Under the pieces are notes generated by a model. That model saw only the letters and a program-made list of their open reading frames with translations, searched no databases and was not told the origin of the DNA. Made by a program: the position numbers and the translations under genes. Shown in pieces: positions 1 through 11,234 of a DNA stretch of 64,000 nt (the stretch's first letter is position 1; every line of letters begins with the position of its first letter). The stretch lies in NCBI GenBank assembly GCA_034509495.1, contig CM067511.1, forward strand, positions 29,764,872-29,828,871, written 5' to 3'. The DNA comes from Acestrorhynchus altus. Taxonomy: Eukaryota > Chordata > Actinopteri > Characiformes > Acestrorhynchidae.

Positions 1-99
1 TGCCTCTGCATAATTAATGTACACTACCGTGTACCGTGTCAAAAGTTTCAGAACGTGTGTGTGTTTGTGTGTGTGTGGAGCATTCCTGTGGGTGCATTC

Positions 100-1440
100 A
101 TTATGCAATATTGACATAGTAAAGGCGATTATGTAATAATTATGGCAGGCCATCATCTGTACAACAGGGACATCTCATACCTGAGGGCAGATAACAGATA
201 TGACTCAACACTGCAAGAATTCTGAATATCATGCAAATCATTGTTTTCTATTTTAACATTATTTCATGTAGTTTGCTTCACCTTTGCTTAGAATCTCCTT
301 CTCACATCATGATTCTTTACTCTTAAGCCAGTGATTTTATTCAAGCCAATCTAATGCATTTCTGAAGGTTGGACACGATGTGAAGACAATTATGTAATAA
401 TCATGACCGGCCTGGTCATCTGCACAACCGGGGCTTTGAATACCTGAGGGAAGGTAACAGATATGACCCAACACTGCCAGAATTTTGGTGCGGTGCACCA
501 TGTGGGAGACTGGGGTTTGATTCCCAGTCTGGGTGACTATGTTGTGCTGCACCAATAAGAGTCCTTGGGTAAGACTCCTAACACTACTGCAGCCCACCGG
601 TTGGACACAATGTAACGATTATGTAATTAAAACCGGCCTGGTCATCTGCACAACAGGGTCTCCGTATACCTGAGGGAAGATAATGAATATGACCCAACAG
701 TGCATGATTATTATTTAACATTATGCAAATGATTTGATGATTTGATTTTGTCTGCTTCACATTTACACCACGATTCTTTACTCCTACTTTTAATGAAAGT
801 CAATCTAATACATTTCTCAAAGCTGGACACAAAGTAAAAGCAATTATGTGATAATTATGACCGGCTTAGTCATCTGCACAACAGGGTCTTTGTACACCTG
901 ACCAAAGGTAACGGATATAACCTAATAGTGCATGATTATTTTTTTAATATTATGCAAATCACTGTTTTCTTTCGTGACATTATTTCAATTAGTTTGCTTC
1001 ATGTTTGCACCGTGATTCTTTAGTCCTACTTTTAATGAGTCAGCGATTTTATTCAAGTCAATCTACTGCATTTCTGGAAGTTGGACACAATGTAAAGACA
1101 GTTATGTAATAATAATGACCAGCCTGGTCATCTGCACAACAGAGTCCTGAGGGCAGATAACAGATATGACCTATTAGTGCATGATTATTATTTAATATTA
1201 AGCAAAAGATTTGAATTTGTCTGCTTCACATTTACATCATGAATCTTTACTCCTACGTCTAATTAAAGTCAATCTAATGCATTTCTGAAAGTTGGACACA
1301 GTGGAAAGGCAATTCCGTAATAATTAGAACCGGCCTGGTCATCTGCACAACAGGGTCTTCATATAACAGATATAACAGATATCACCTAATAGTGCATGAT
1401 ATTTATTTAACATTATGCAAATGATTTGATGTAGTGTGCT
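100..1440. repeat. Tandem satellite, about six degenerate units of roughly 210-260 bp
   Basis: The block repeats one ordered set of phrases: GGACAC, then a run like ATTATGTAATAATTATGACC, then GGTCATCTGCACAACAG, CTGAGGG, a TTATGCAAAT run and CAATCTAATGCATTTCTGAA. The GGACAC anchor recurs at 371, 603, 825, 1083 and 1294, giving spacings of 232, 222, 258 and 211 bp; a truncated first copy lies near 110. The octamer ATGCAAAT is present at 231, 723, 952 and 1415 and is degenerate in the unit near 1200. The array stops just before the CpG-rich segment at about 1440. No coding potential is seen. Seen directly; no family name can be given. Confidence 0.85.
485..600 (+). repeat. tRNA-derived SINE fragment inside the satellite
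   Basis: This piece interrupts the second satellite unit. It contains GGGTTTGATTCCCAGTCTGG, which resembles a tRNA-type box B, followed by a related arm ending in GTCCTTGGGTAAGACTCCTAA. The same phrases recur at 28985-29185, so it is a dispersed element and not a functional tRNA gene. The satellite resumes at about 600 with TTGGACACAATG, so the remainder of the unit is missing. Confidence 0.6.
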
Positions 1441-1619
1441 TCACCTTCACACACTGACTCTTTCCTCCTCATGTCATTCCTCAGGGAGAGCTGCTGCTGT
1501 TCTAATGATGCTATGAAGATCAGACTCATCCCTCCGGATGAAGAAGCTGCAGCAGAACCTGGAGCCACTGCAGCAGCTCCAACCTGCCCCTCTCCAGCAC
1601 TACAGTCGTGCTCTGCCAT
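1413..1619 (-). CDS. Possible first coding exon of an unrecognised gene
   Basis: An open frame starts at an ATG at 1619 on the minus strand, with Ala/Ser/Gly-rich residues 15-30, then SLIFIASLEQQQLSLRNDM. A possible GT donor follows the codons for SVCEG, near 1440. It lies next to the CpG-rich segment at 1800-2250, as a first exon would, and its downstream exons would lie before position 1. I do not recognise the protein. The frame is short and could be chance; nothing in the window confirms transcription. Confidence 0.22.
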   Translation of the reverse strand: MAEHDCSAGEGQVGAAAVAPGSAAASSSGGMSLIFIASLEQQQLSLRNDMRRKESVCEGEAHYIKSFA

Positions 1620-1799
1620 CGCATGACGTATCCCCTACAGCATCCCTGCCCACGTGACTCAAGTGCACAATTTCATCACGCATCATTAGAGGTGAGTCCA
1701 GTTTCACCAGGATGCCCCTGCTCCTCCCTGCCCCCACAAAACCACACAATTCAGCCCCAGCAGCCAACCCCTCGCCTCTAAACTCGAGCACGGGGGGCA

Positions 1800-2270
1800 A
1801 TAGTGATCAGAGAAGGTGACCCGTTCCGGGCGAAGCTGTATTTCACCACGTTTTCACCACAGTCTTCATTCAGAAGCAGTGAAACCGGGAGAATCCAGGT
1901 CCGGGCTGAAGCTCCGCTCCGGGTTTTCACTCCGACCGCCGGCGTGGAGGGATACGAGGCCGCCGCAGCGGAGCCGCGCAGGCGGTCGGAATAAAATCCC
2001 GGAGCGGAGTATTATGGACCTACATTCTCCCACCGCCGTAAAATAGTTACATCAGCAGATGTTAAACCTCTGCATGTGAGCAGAGGCGCTGCTGAGGCTG
2101 ACACAGCTCACGGTGAAGTGGGCTACAACACGACGATCTTACCGTCTTAATCCTTCCGCCGAGAGCGCGCTTCTCCATCTCCTCCTGAAAGATGCAGAGA
2201 CGCGACAGCGCTGCTTAAAGCTGCAGCACCAGCCGAGCACACGACGTTTATCCGCCGTTATCGGTCAATC
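1800..2270. promoter_or_regulatory. CpG-rich, promoter-like segment
   Basis: This stretch is much richer in G+C and in CpG dinucleotides than the AT-rich DNA on either side. It contains a near-perfect inverted repeat, arms 1914-1940 and 1981-2007. CpG-rich islands of this size in fish commonly mark transcription starts. No TATA box or coding exon could be tied to it with certainty; direction is unknown, although the possible exon at 1413-1619 would fit leftward transcription. Confidence 0.45.
1914..2007 (+). repeat. GC-rich palindromic element, copy 1
   Basis: Two arms of 27 bases, 1914-1940 and the reverse complement of 1981-2007, agree at 24 positions around a 40-base loop. Both start CCGCTCCGGG and end TCCGACCGCC. 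A related element lies in reverse orientation at 40749-40843. The 47-base stretch ending at the right arm aligns without gaps to the other copy at about 80 per cent, including AGGCGGT and ATCCCGGAG. See the findings for interpretation. Confidence 0.8.
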
Positions 2271-2273
2271 ATG

Positions 2274-2278
<5 letters not shown>

Positions 2279-2321
<43 letters not shown>
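2279..2321. repeat. (CT)n microsatellite
   Basis: Uninterrupted CT dinucleotides for about 43 bases, on the edge of the CpG-rich segment. GAGA-type tracts often border promoters, but here it may be only a simple repeat. Confidence 0.95.
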
Positions 2322-2323
<2 letters not shown>

Positions 2324-2329
2324 GATACC

Positions 2330-2870
2330 CCGCGTTCCCAATGCGTCTAGTGGGTTTCTGAAAAAGGGGCGTGGCTGAAGGCTGGAGATTTGAGGTCCTT
2401 ATGGTCGTGGGTGGTGCTGGTCAGTAGGAGTGGGACCCTATCAATACAGATATCAGTAATGACAAACCTTTAGAGTCCTGTCAGGACAACCTAGCTCACT
2501 CAAATGTGTCTTCGTTTGGGATGTATGAACAGAAGTTGAATATTAGTGTGAATTTCACCAAATTAGTTATTTGTAATGGTTCGATTGACAAGGATATTTA
2601 TAATGATAATCTCTCCAAAATACTCGACAGTGATCCAAATAAAATGAAAATTAAAATGTTGGAATATCCTTTATTATTTTTGTTATTTATCTGTGTATCA
2701 GTATGAACTCTTCTCTGGACTTTTACTTTGAAATTTGAACACTGAGCAAAAAAAAAAACCTACTCATTTCCCTCTATAAACCAATATCTGGGTTAGTGAT
2801 GTCATCAGCCCCGCCCCTTCTCACTGATCAGTCAGAGTCTACATGCAGGTTGAGCTTGTACATGTGGACA
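2330..2870. other. Intergenic, nothing recognised
   Basis: AT-rich sequence with only short chance open frames. No exon, RNA gene or clear repeat was seen here. Confidence 0.5.
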
Positions 2871-4075
2871 CTTACACACTCGCATCCAAAAGTATTGGAA
2901 CAGTGTAGAGAATCCTGATCCCACCCCTTTTTCTTGTGAGTAAAAGTCCTGGAACAGATAAAGTTCACTTAGATTAAAGGGAATGAGTCTTAATATTAAG
3001 TTGAAAATCCTTTGTTTGCACTGACTGCATCCAGTCTGTGACCCACTGACATCAGTAAACCTTTGCAATTTTAATTTTTTTTGGTCACTATAAGGATTAG
3101 ATTGACATGGCCAGTCTAAAACCTTCCACTTCTCGCCCTTTGTAGTTTGGGAAGGTGTTTTTTTGTCATTATCTTGCTGTATAATGAAGGATCTCCTAAT
3201 CATCTTAATTGCATCTTTCTTTAAATTGACAGACAAAATGTTTTTATACACGCCTGAGTTCATTGTACTGCTACCATCATCAATGAAGATTAATCATACC
3301 AACCCAGAAGTAGCCATGAAAGCCCAAACCATGACATCACCTCCACTGTGTTTCACAGATGAGCTTATATGTTTGGAATCATGAGCAGATCCTTTCTTTC
3401 TCCAAAGTCTCATTGATAAAGGTTCATCTTTGTATCACCAGTCCATAAAATGTCTGAGGCTTGTCTCTGAACTTCTTGGCAAATTCCAGCCTGGCCTTCC
3501 TGTTCTTCTTGCTAATTAGTGGTTTGCAGATGTCTCTGTATTTTTGTCCATGAACTCTTCTGTGAGCAGTAGATTGTGAGACCTTCACTCCTGCCTTCTG
3601 GAGGTTGTTGCTGATTCCCAGACAGTGATTTTGGATTCTTTCTTTACAGCACTTACAAGGTTTCTGTCATGAACTCCTGCTGTTTTCCTTAGTCTACCTC
3701 TTGGACATCTGTTACTGAAAACAACAGAGACAACTTTCTTCTTCAGGGCATTCCAAATGGTTGTACTGGCTTTGGCCATTATTTGTGTGATGGCTCTGAT
3801 TGATTTTACAGCTTCTGTCAGCTTCACAGCTGTTTGTTCTTCACCCATAGACAGCACTCTGCTTTTATGTTGGTTACTCTTCTAACTATTAATGCACAGT
3901 TTAAAGAGGCAAAACCCAAATCTGAAACTGAATGCAGATGTTCAGCACTTTTTTTTAAATAATCAGTGACACACCTGGGAAACAAAACATCATCATGTGT
4001 ATCTGATTCAGATGTAAATACCTGGAAATAAAAACTGAAATGTTCCATCATCAGCAAAAATAAAGGGATTGTGTA
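2870..4075 (-). mobile_element. Degraded Tc1-like DNA transposon
   Basis: On the minus strand the 3585-3857 frame holds an HTH-like segment (SIRAITQIMAKASTTIWNAL) followed by a GR.RKT linker and DRNLVSAVKKE, the order found at the N-terminus of Tc1 transposases. Further along (2832-3263) comes FIIQQDNDKKTP...VLDWPCQS, which matches the QQDND...VLEWPSQSPDLNPIE region of the catalytic core. The parts are in different frames and the NPIE motif is destroyed, so it is a pseudogene. One outer end carries CCAAAAGTATTGGAACAG near 2886, a phrase usual at the tips of such fish elements. Exact ends are uncertain. Confidence 0.75.
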
Positions 4076-4094
4076 TATTTTGTGTATCATGTTT

Positions 4095-4250
4095 ATAGGT
4101 AGCCCTACGATGGACTAGCGCCCAGTCTAGGGTTGTTTCCCTCCCTTGCGCTCAGAGTTGCTGGCTGGGCACCGGCTCACCCATGACCCTATTCAGGAAA
4201 AAGTGGTTCAGAAAATAGATGGATGGATGGATGGATGGATGGATGGATGT
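4095..4250 (+). repeat. LINE/SINE-type 3' tail ending in (GGAT)n
   Basis: CGATGGACTAGCGCCCAGTC, then GGGTTGTTTCCCTCCC, GCTGGCTGGGCACCGGCTC and a (GGAT)n run at 4219-4249. This order is a very common dispersed repeat tail in fish genomes. It is degenerate and non-coding. Confidence 0.6.
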
Positions 4251-6090
4251 TCATAGGTTGCTCTGTATTTCTAGTTATGAAGCGTAGAAAACAGCTTGTA
4301 ACTGCCGGTGAAGTGCAGATCTCAGGTTGTAAGAGTTAAACTGGAAATGAAATACTTTCGGTTACAAGTGATGGAAGGGTCCCCCTTGGGAGTCTTAGTT
4401 GTTGCCAAGGTTTCTCCTCCAGGTCTGAGGACCTTTTTCTTGCCACTGTCCTCTTTGGCTTGTTCAGTAGGGGTTTTATTTTTTTTGTGTGTGTGTAGCT
4501 GATGTTTTATTTTCTTACTGGGTTTCTGTAAAAAAGACTTTGCAATGTCACTTGTAAAAAGTGGTATACAAATAAAATGGATTTGATTTGATAAACATGG
4601 TAAATGATTTGATTTGACTGACCAAATCTATTTACAGTCCTATTATTTTGTCCAAAAATAAACCATTTTGGACAAAGAAATCGTGTCTTGTGCAGGGTAT
4701 TGCTTCATTTCTAGTTAGTTTTTAAGGCTAACACACATGAATCCACCTCTTGCAGCAAAAAGACAGGCTTTAAAGGATGCATTCAGAAGCAGACAGTGTG
4801 TTGTCAAGTAAACAACCATATAGACTGATGAATTGGTGGGCAATAGCAGATCTTGATAAGACAGTCAGTGACACAGCAGATACACAATAAAACAAATAAT
4901 GGAAACTTTGTATTACTATAGAGGAGAATTTAGAGTTTCTAGGATCCCGTCTGTCAAGCGTGGCAGAGCAGACTGCTGTAGAATCCTATCCAGACTTACA
5001 ATAATTCTGGCAAAATTCAACTTTTAATGATTTCTTTGAACTTTTCCTTTTTGGGTCAGAATGAGTGTCCTCACAATTCAATAGCATAACCTCAAACTAT
5101 CAACATTTGACACAATTGCATATTCTTACAGAAAAGCAACCCCGAGCTTACTTCAAAGGTGGTTGTGGAATGGATATAGCAGCTAACAGTAAGCATTTGG
5201 AATGACCTTCTCAAAGTTCTGACATCAAGCTTATGATGAATAAAAACTGCGCTTAGGAACTCCACCAATTCTGCCATGAAGAGTGGTCAGATCTCTAACC
5301 TAAGTTATGCAGGGGTTTTCATTGCATGGGATATCAAATGCCTGTTTACTTCCAGAAAGGATAAACACATTTATCTCACTTTCAGAGATGAAATAACTGC
5401 GATTAATATAACATTAGGCTCCGTTACAAGACAAATAACATAAGAAATGCATAAAGATAAATGCACAGCAGAGGACACAGAAAGAGAAGGCAAAAAATGC
5501 AATGGTAATGAAGGCAAAATCAGTTTTCTCTGAGCAGTGCAGTACAAAGTGTTTTCAGAACAGACTCAAGCTCTTGCAAATGCTGTATCTGCCTTGGCAG
5601 AAAAGTAATGGCCAATCAGGTTGATGACTGAGCCGCCAGTTTACAAGAGCAGTTGGCAGTTTGTGAAGTTGATTCCCACTTATCAGTTAAGGAAATCTTC
5701 TGGGTATTAAATCGGGACCACTGGGGAGAAACATTTTTCAGCAAGTTAAGAAATGTGTGAACGGCATGACTTTGAGGTGAAAAAGACTCCCTGGATGGAC
5801 AGGTGATGGATGCCTGCAATGTGCAACAATGAATGTGAGACACATGAACAAAAGATGCAGGAGAAGAAAAGCCGAGACAAGCTTGACAGTGTACCACTGT
5901 GTTATATACCAGTAGGCCCTTTGTAATTTGTAATAAGTTGCTGGGAATAGGTTGTGTAATACACATTGTAAATAAAATTGTTTCTTGGTGAAGTGATTCA
6001 TAACTATGTCCTACCATGCAAAGGCGACAGGAAAGATCTGAAGGTGTTATGCAACCACCTTAATACTTTGAACCGACTTGCTAAAGCATC
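4250..6090. other. Intergenic, nothing recognised
   Basis: No exon, RNA gene or identifiable transposon was found. The open frames here (for example 5616-6017 on the minus strand) show no domain, no splice context and no recognisable family. Confidence 0.4.
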
Positions 6091-6093
6091 AAC

Positions 6094-6535
6094 AGGGGTT
6101 GGACAATGAAACTGAAACACTTGGTTTTAGACCACAATAATTTATTAGTATGGTGTTCTAGGGCCTCCTTTTGTGGCCAATACAGCGTCAGTTTGTCTTG
6201 GGAAGGACATTTTTTGGATACAATCCGGGTTAACACCCCAACATCCCTTTCAGACAGCTTCCTCTTGCGTCCACAGTTAATCCTGTTGGATGTGGTTGGT
6301 CCATCTTGGTGGTGCTGACATTACCCTGGATACCGTGGCTCTTGATACATCACAAAGACTTGCTGTCTTGGTCACAGATGCGCCAGCAAGACGTGCACCA
6401 ACAATTTGTCCTCTTTTGAACTCTGGTATGTCCCCCATAATGTTGTGTGCATTGCAATATTTTGAGCAGAACTGTGCTCTTACCTGCTAATTGAACCTTC
6501 ACACTCTGCTCTTACTGGTGCAATTAATGAACCCC
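6094..6535 (+). mobile_element. Internally deleted Tc1-like element, right end missing
   Basis: It opens with AGGGGTTGGACAATGAAACT, the terminal sequence of a widespread fish Tc1-like family, followed by GGGCCTCCTTTTGTGGCCAA. At about 6210 it jumps to TTTTTTGGATACAATCCGGG, which in fuller copies belongs much further inside the transposase gene on the other strand. Transposase-derived sequence then runs to GCAATTAATGAA near 6533. The matching right inverted repeat is not present. It is therefore non-autonomous and truncated. The comparison with fuller copies is from memory of the family, not from a search. Confidence 0.7.
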
Positions 6536-6539
6536 TGAA

Positions 6540-7600
6540 TGTCTTCCTTTCACCCTGGAAGTTGAAAGAAAAATAAAGATCACAGCTTGCCCTTTGACAC
6601 AATTCCATATGGTGTAGATCTTTCTGAACCAGCTGCTTTCTGCAGAGACTTGTGGTTGGTTTAATAGCCAGATGGACAACCATAAGGTCTATGACAAGGT
6701 ACTACACCCCTGGAATATAGATACATCTAGGTTCAGTAAGATCAACCCAGAAGATAATGAGGCTTAATGAGAGATCTATGAACTCCAGAATACCTGATTT
6801 CTTTTAGGTATGTGGTCATGTACAAAGCAGGTGTTCATGTGCAACGTTATTGCTGAAAACAGTTCTATGGGTGTAGTAGGTGGAGCTTTAGAAATGTGTG
6901 AATGCTGCTGATTACCAGTACAGAAGAGTACAGCACTACTACCTGAGGAGGTCTGAATGCTTTTGCGAGATCATACTGACACGCTCTTGGTGACGGCAAA
7001 GCAAGTGGGAAATGAACAGACAAAAAGGAAGCCATCCCCTGAGCACACCCTCAAAGGATGCCCAGCTTTCGTACAATACGCTCAGCACCAAGAACGAATA
7101 GTTCTCGAAACCATGTAGTCATATTACAACAGCTGTAACCTGTTGTGACCTGGATGGAAACACTCACTAGAAGATCTGAGCCTGAACTTAATGCTGAGAT
7201 TGAGCCTGTTAAACATGGAAACTCTGATTATACAATCACTCAAGTTCAGTTAGAGCAACCCTGAGGATAAGAAGTGTTCATGAGAGATCTGTGAACATCT
7301 GAATGAGGCGTACTGATGCACAGCCTCTCTAAATCAGCGAACACATCCAGGCTCAGATACCTTAAGTAAATAAGAAAGCTCCATGTTGTTAAACTGTGTG
7401 CAAGTATAAGAGATTAGGACCACATTTGACCCAGAAGGTTAAGACATTAGAATGTAACCATGAATAAATTAGTAAGGAATTTCTGTTTTAAACCCACTTA
7501 TGCCGTTTTCTTACATTCACCGGTGTTTTCCTATTTGGGATTTGTTCAATAAATGAGGACAATTCCATCCATCATTATAAGAGCACCCAGTATAAAACCG
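6540..7600. other. Intergenic, weak internal duplication only
   Basis: Two degenerate copies of a segment of about 65 bp lie at about 6729-6795 and 7247-7312 (shared parts GTTCAGT, CATGAGAGATCT or AATGAGAGATCT, and TGAAC). Nothing coding is recognised. Confidence 0.35.
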
Positions 7601-8115
7601 GAATAAACTGATTGCAGAGCAGGCCTGCCATGGTGTTGTGCAAGGCCGTTACTTACAAAGGCAGCAGGTCATCTTCAGTTACTGGTACTTCTTTTGTCTT
7701 GATGAAAATGACCAACAAATCCATGTGTGGAGGCACTGTGGTCAGCACCAAGATCAATGGTTTGTTGTCACGTGTCACACGTGAAGGGCTGGTGTCATGG
7801 TGTGGAATGCAACTTTGTACAATGCCAGATCTATTTTGGTCTTTATTACAGGCACCTTGCCAACCCAACGTTCCATTAATATACAGGACAATGCTCATCC
7901 ACATACTGCTGCCATCGCAAGAGCTTGTCTTGAAGACACAGATATCATGCCATGGGCAGGTTCATCACCAAACCTATCCTTGATATGTCGGATGCTACTG
8001 GACATCCCATCAACACTCCACCCCTACCACAAAACCTGCAGGAACGTGACAAGAGCAGGACACCATTAGAAACTTGTACAACTCCATTCTGAGATGTCTG
8101 ACGTTGCATTATAAC
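7600..8115 (+). pseudogene. Tc1-like transposase fragment
   Basis: The plus-strand frame 7797-8069 contains INIQDNAHPHTAAIARACLE followed by MPWAGSSPNLS, a decayed form of the transposase stretch FQQDNARPHTA...MPWPARSPDLNPIEH that holds two of the catalytic acidic residues. Upstream, 7680-7800 in another frame retains pieces like those around the DESRF and GGGSVMVWGG region. The shifts between frames and the lost NPIEH motif make it inactive. It belongs to a different Tc1-like family from the 2.9-4.1 kb copy. Confidence 0.7.
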
Positions 8116-8384
8116 CAGTGCCGTTCTACCTTAATGCCCATATCAGTCTAAATTGGACTCATCTATTGTTCCTAGATACCTTTATCTTCATTACGAATAA
8201 CATTAAAATCCAGCACATTCTTCTGGATGTAAATATAAGCAAATTCTTAGGAATAAATTGGGGGATGAGGTCCAATGTTTCAAGGACATCAAAGGATTCC
8301 ATTAATGGGTAGAAGAAGAGAAGCTGAGGCTGGACAAGGAAGCTGATGATGTATGAAGTTATCTATTGCAAGGCAGGTATACTG

Positions 8385-8560
8385 TACATTGAGGGTTCTC
8401 TGATTGGTGTTGAGACCAGGGTTCTGTTCCCTGGTGAAGCAAGCATACCAATGAAACTCCCAACCCTGCATTCACCTTTCTGTGTAACACAGTTGAAATG
8501 AATGTCGTTCTGGATAAGAGTGTCAGCCAAATGTCATAGGAGTAAATGTAACATGTATAC
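8385..8560 (+). repeat. SINE fragment
   Basis: It has a box-B-like AGGGTTCTGTTCCCTGG and then CTGGATAAGAGTGTCAGCCA followed by AAATGTCATAGGAGTAAATG, the tail sequence shared by many fish tRNA-derived SINEs. Ends are uncertain. Confidence 0.55.
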
Positions 8561-11230
8561 TTGGGACCAGGCCAAGGCCAGTATGGATGATCAAATAGAT
8601 GACACTGTTGGGACCAGGACGGAGAAGCCCTACTGCTAATTTTAACAGTAGATTAGACAGGGGACTTTAAACTGTTCAGGCAGTCTTTCTCAGAGGGATA
8701 AACGAGAGAGCAGATAAAGGCACCAAAGACTGCGGGAGAGGTCAAACAGAGGGCACTATCAAGACATGCTGAGAGAAAATCCTTCACAGGCAATTATGAC
8801 ACCAGTTAGAGGACTTGACAATGCTCAAAATAGACGAGCAAACCCTACCATCAACAAATCAAAGAGCAGACTGTGGAAGAAAAAGGACAAGACAGTGTGG
8901 GAACAATGTTCACAGCTATAATTGCTATAAAAGAAAACACTATTTTGCTGTTATTCTTCAAAAATGTCTCTTTTTTTGTATAATAAGTGTTCTCTCATTA
9001 TTCTAAAACAGCTGTTAATTGTGAAATGAATGCATTGTGATGCAGGAGCAGTGTGGTATGTGTTGGTGTGGCTGTAGCTGGTTACAGCAGGTCTCTAGGA
9101 AGTATGATCTTCTTACTCTAAATGCTGTGTTCTGCTAGTTATTGTAAGGTGTAAGCGGCTGTATTATGTGCCACATATTTATAAATGAACCATAAACACA
9201 TTTTCCCCACATAACCATTATGAAGATATGAGAGTAGGATTAACTCTAAAAGTTGGGATGTTGTAGGAGTTATTCACTCCTTAACATCAAATGTATTTTA
9301 GGGGTAAGATTGTAGATGTGGAGTAATGTTGGTCTAAATGCACTAGAAAATAATCCAAAACTGAAGACACTGCAGACTGCCTATGTATTATAATTCTGAT
9401 CAGCATGTAAAGTTATGATTTCTGTGTTTCAGAAAGGCTACAAACTATGTAATTCTGTATTATAACAATGAAACAACTCCACGCCAAACACTAAAAATCC
9501 AAAGAAACACCGATTTTCATCAACATCATTTTATATGTTTCACCCGTAGGAAGTAATGCCAGGCTATTCTGCTCATGTGACACACACTGATCCATGCTTG
9601 TTAATTGGTTATGAGTGTATACATATCGCAACAAATGCAAACCGTCAGTAAATCAGAACCTCCATGTTTGAGTTGTCCTTGGTGCTAGACCTTTCCTTAA
9701 CTATGTCGTCCTTACTGTCTAATGTATGGATATCTAATTCCCTGGGAAGGCTGCAGTAAGCAGAGTTTCCAGGAGTGAGGATGGATCCAGCTCAGCTCAA
9801 TATTGATTGCTTTCTAGGAAGAAGAAAAAAATGCTGAACAGCATGAACACCTACCAGCATACTGCAGGACACTGACAGCAGATTCTAGGCAAGAGGTCAC
9901 TATATATGGAATCACATTTACTGTCACAGTAGATCATTCATAGGAAAATACTCAGAGATCTTTGCAGGACCTCAACAAATATTCCTGTTCACGCTGAAAC
10001 ATTTCTGCTAAAGCTTGAGTAGCCTGATGGAACTGAACAGCAGCGGAAAACACAAATGAATGCAAATTATTTTTTAGTTTATCGTTTATTCTTTTAACCC
10101 AAGAATCGCACTTTGTGGGCAGTTAGATGCTGTTCTCCAGGCTTCATTACTCAGGATCAGTAAAACCTACAGACACAACACGTATAACGAACTACAAGAC
10201 GTACCCTATCTATGGTGTTCTCAACATGGTGTGATGAATTCTCTGCGAGTAATCTGTGAATGAATTTGAGTTGTTATGATTCTATATGCCTTCACTGATA
10301 AACCCTTGAAAAACACTATGTTAAGAGTGTGGCTTTGAATAACTCAATTGCATTCAAATTAAACTATATCAAATTATTGTTCAGATCATTACTGAAGTGA
10401 ATAGACTGAATGCAGGGAAGTAATGCACATTGTTTTTTTTCCTGACAGTACTAAAGCATTTTGCTGTTGAAAGTATCGCTGAATATTGTAGCTCACATGT
10501 CAGGCTTTGTGACGCCTCCATGTGCCTCCACAGAAGGCAGCAGAATGAGCAGAAGTCTGAAACTGCACCAGGCTTTGTAAGCTAGAGCCTGTTACATAAC
10601 CTTCCCTAAATGGCGTCAGCGTCTGATGAACCAGCAGCCCGAGACCCAGATCAAAGGGGCAGCCTTAAATCAGCTTTGAGTGGCACGTCTGTGATGATTC
10701 AAATTTCAACACAGGCACAAGCGCAAAGACTTCAGCACATCCCTTGAGCTTCTGTTATGGTATGTCGTTTGTAATTATTGTTTGTAATCTGTCTTTTTCA
10801 GTTTAATAATGCATTTGGTAAGAAGATTGCTTGAGGGGTAAAAGTTGGGACAGCATTAATTTGGTCCAGTATGCATTGATAGACTATGAAATCCTTTTTT
10901 TAACAGCACTGCGTCTCTGAACGCTGTATTACTTTTGGCCGAGTCGGTTTTGATTAGTCCTTTAGCATATTAAATGAGGCCTTTAGCATTCTCAGACCGT
11001 CAGGACAATTGGGAGTCATTGCAGTCACAGTTCAAACAGTGATTGACAGAAAGTAAATTATAAATCATAAATATGCAAATGGTCGGTTAGAAAATAGAGA
11101 AAAGGGGTTCTTAGGTGATAGTTAGGCTGGTAGTAGTTATACCACATCCTGCACCAGCATCATATCAGGTACAGGATCACTCAAGATATCCAGCTTGGAG
11201 TAGAAGGGGAGTTTACTTTACTCTGGACTT
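8560..11230. other. Intergenic, nothing recognised
   Basis: Unique-looking AT-rich sequence without a credible exon, RNA gene or clear repeat. The open frame at 8815-9006 is short and has no known motif. Confidence 0.4.
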
Positions 11231-11234
11231 CACC

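Noticed and set aside
100..1440. CRISPR-like array
   Set aside because: The repeats are long, degenerate and contiguous, with no short spacers, in a vertebrate genome; it is a satellite.
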